DNA of 5,624 nucleotides from positions 1 through 5,624 of the forward strand of contig JAFDHW010000176.1 of assembly GCA_019308705.1 (NCBI GenBank), in the 5' to 3' direction. Position 1 is the stretch's first letter, and each line of letters opens with the position of its first letter. A model generated the notes under the pieces. It was not told where the DNA came from. It worked only from the letters and a program-made list of their open reading frames with translations, and made no database searches. The stretch is from Deltaproteobacteria bacterium. GTDB lineage: Bacteria; Desulfobacterota; Desulfobacteria; Desulfobacterales; Desulfatibacillaceae. Both the position numbers and the translations under genes were made by a program. This document shows positions 5,563 through 5,624 of this stretch, piece after piece.

Positions 5563-5624
5563 AGACTGTCTTTGGCGCAAGACCCAAAAAACAGCTCCAA
5601 CGGATTGAAAATAAAGAAAAATTC

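Overview
The window looks like a chromosomal piece of a GC-rich anaerobic Desulfobacterota (deltaproteobacterium). Three things point that way: an elongation factor G of the mitochondrial-like type known from spirochaetes, planctomycetes and deltaproteobacteria; a probable UGA-encoded selenoprotein; and AT-rich intergenic repeats in otherwise GC-rich DNA. I cannot name a genus. I saw no transposase, phage gene, tRNA, rRNA or CRISPR array.

Left part (1-2253, minus strand). A transcription unit seems to start near 2218. It reads a periplasmic DUF1573 protein (2001-1276), then a HAD-family phosphatase 9 nt downstream (1266-640), then, after a 98-nt gap, a partial multi-spanning membrane protein resembling the TMTC/O-mannosyltransferase-like TPR family (541 to beyond the left edge). 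The DUF1573 frame holds one in-frame TGA exactly where the family's conserved CGC motif has its first Cys. A 15-bp hairpin begins immediately after the TGA, so I read the gene as one intact selenoprotein gene (Sec74) and not as two ORFs or a pseudogene.

Middle (2002-2627, divergent intergenic, about 630 bp). Each direction has a good sigma70-like promoter. Each also has one or more intrinsic-terminator-like hairpins with a U tract between the promoter and its first gene: one before DUF1573, two before fusA. This suggests attenuated leaders or short non-coding transcripts on both sides. The region also holds a 17-position inverted repeat and one copy of a dispersed 42-bp repeat.

Right part (2628-5467, plus strand). 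A mitochondrial-type EF-G gene (fusA) overlaps by ATGA with an uncharacterised P-loop NTPase gene. This is a compact, probably translationally coupled pair outside the usual rpsL-rpsG-fusA-tuf setting.

A dispersed AT-rich repeat carrying the near-palindrome ATTCATGAA occurs three times: at the start of the membrane-protein gene, where it supplies the start codon and about the first 19 codons; between the divergent promoters; and directly after the stop codon of the P-loop gene, where it is doubled and followed by a long hairpin. The main points for follow-up are the selenoprotein with its putative SECIS, the repeat family and its capture as coding sequence, the paired attenuator-like leaders, and the EF-G-coupled NTPase of unknown role.
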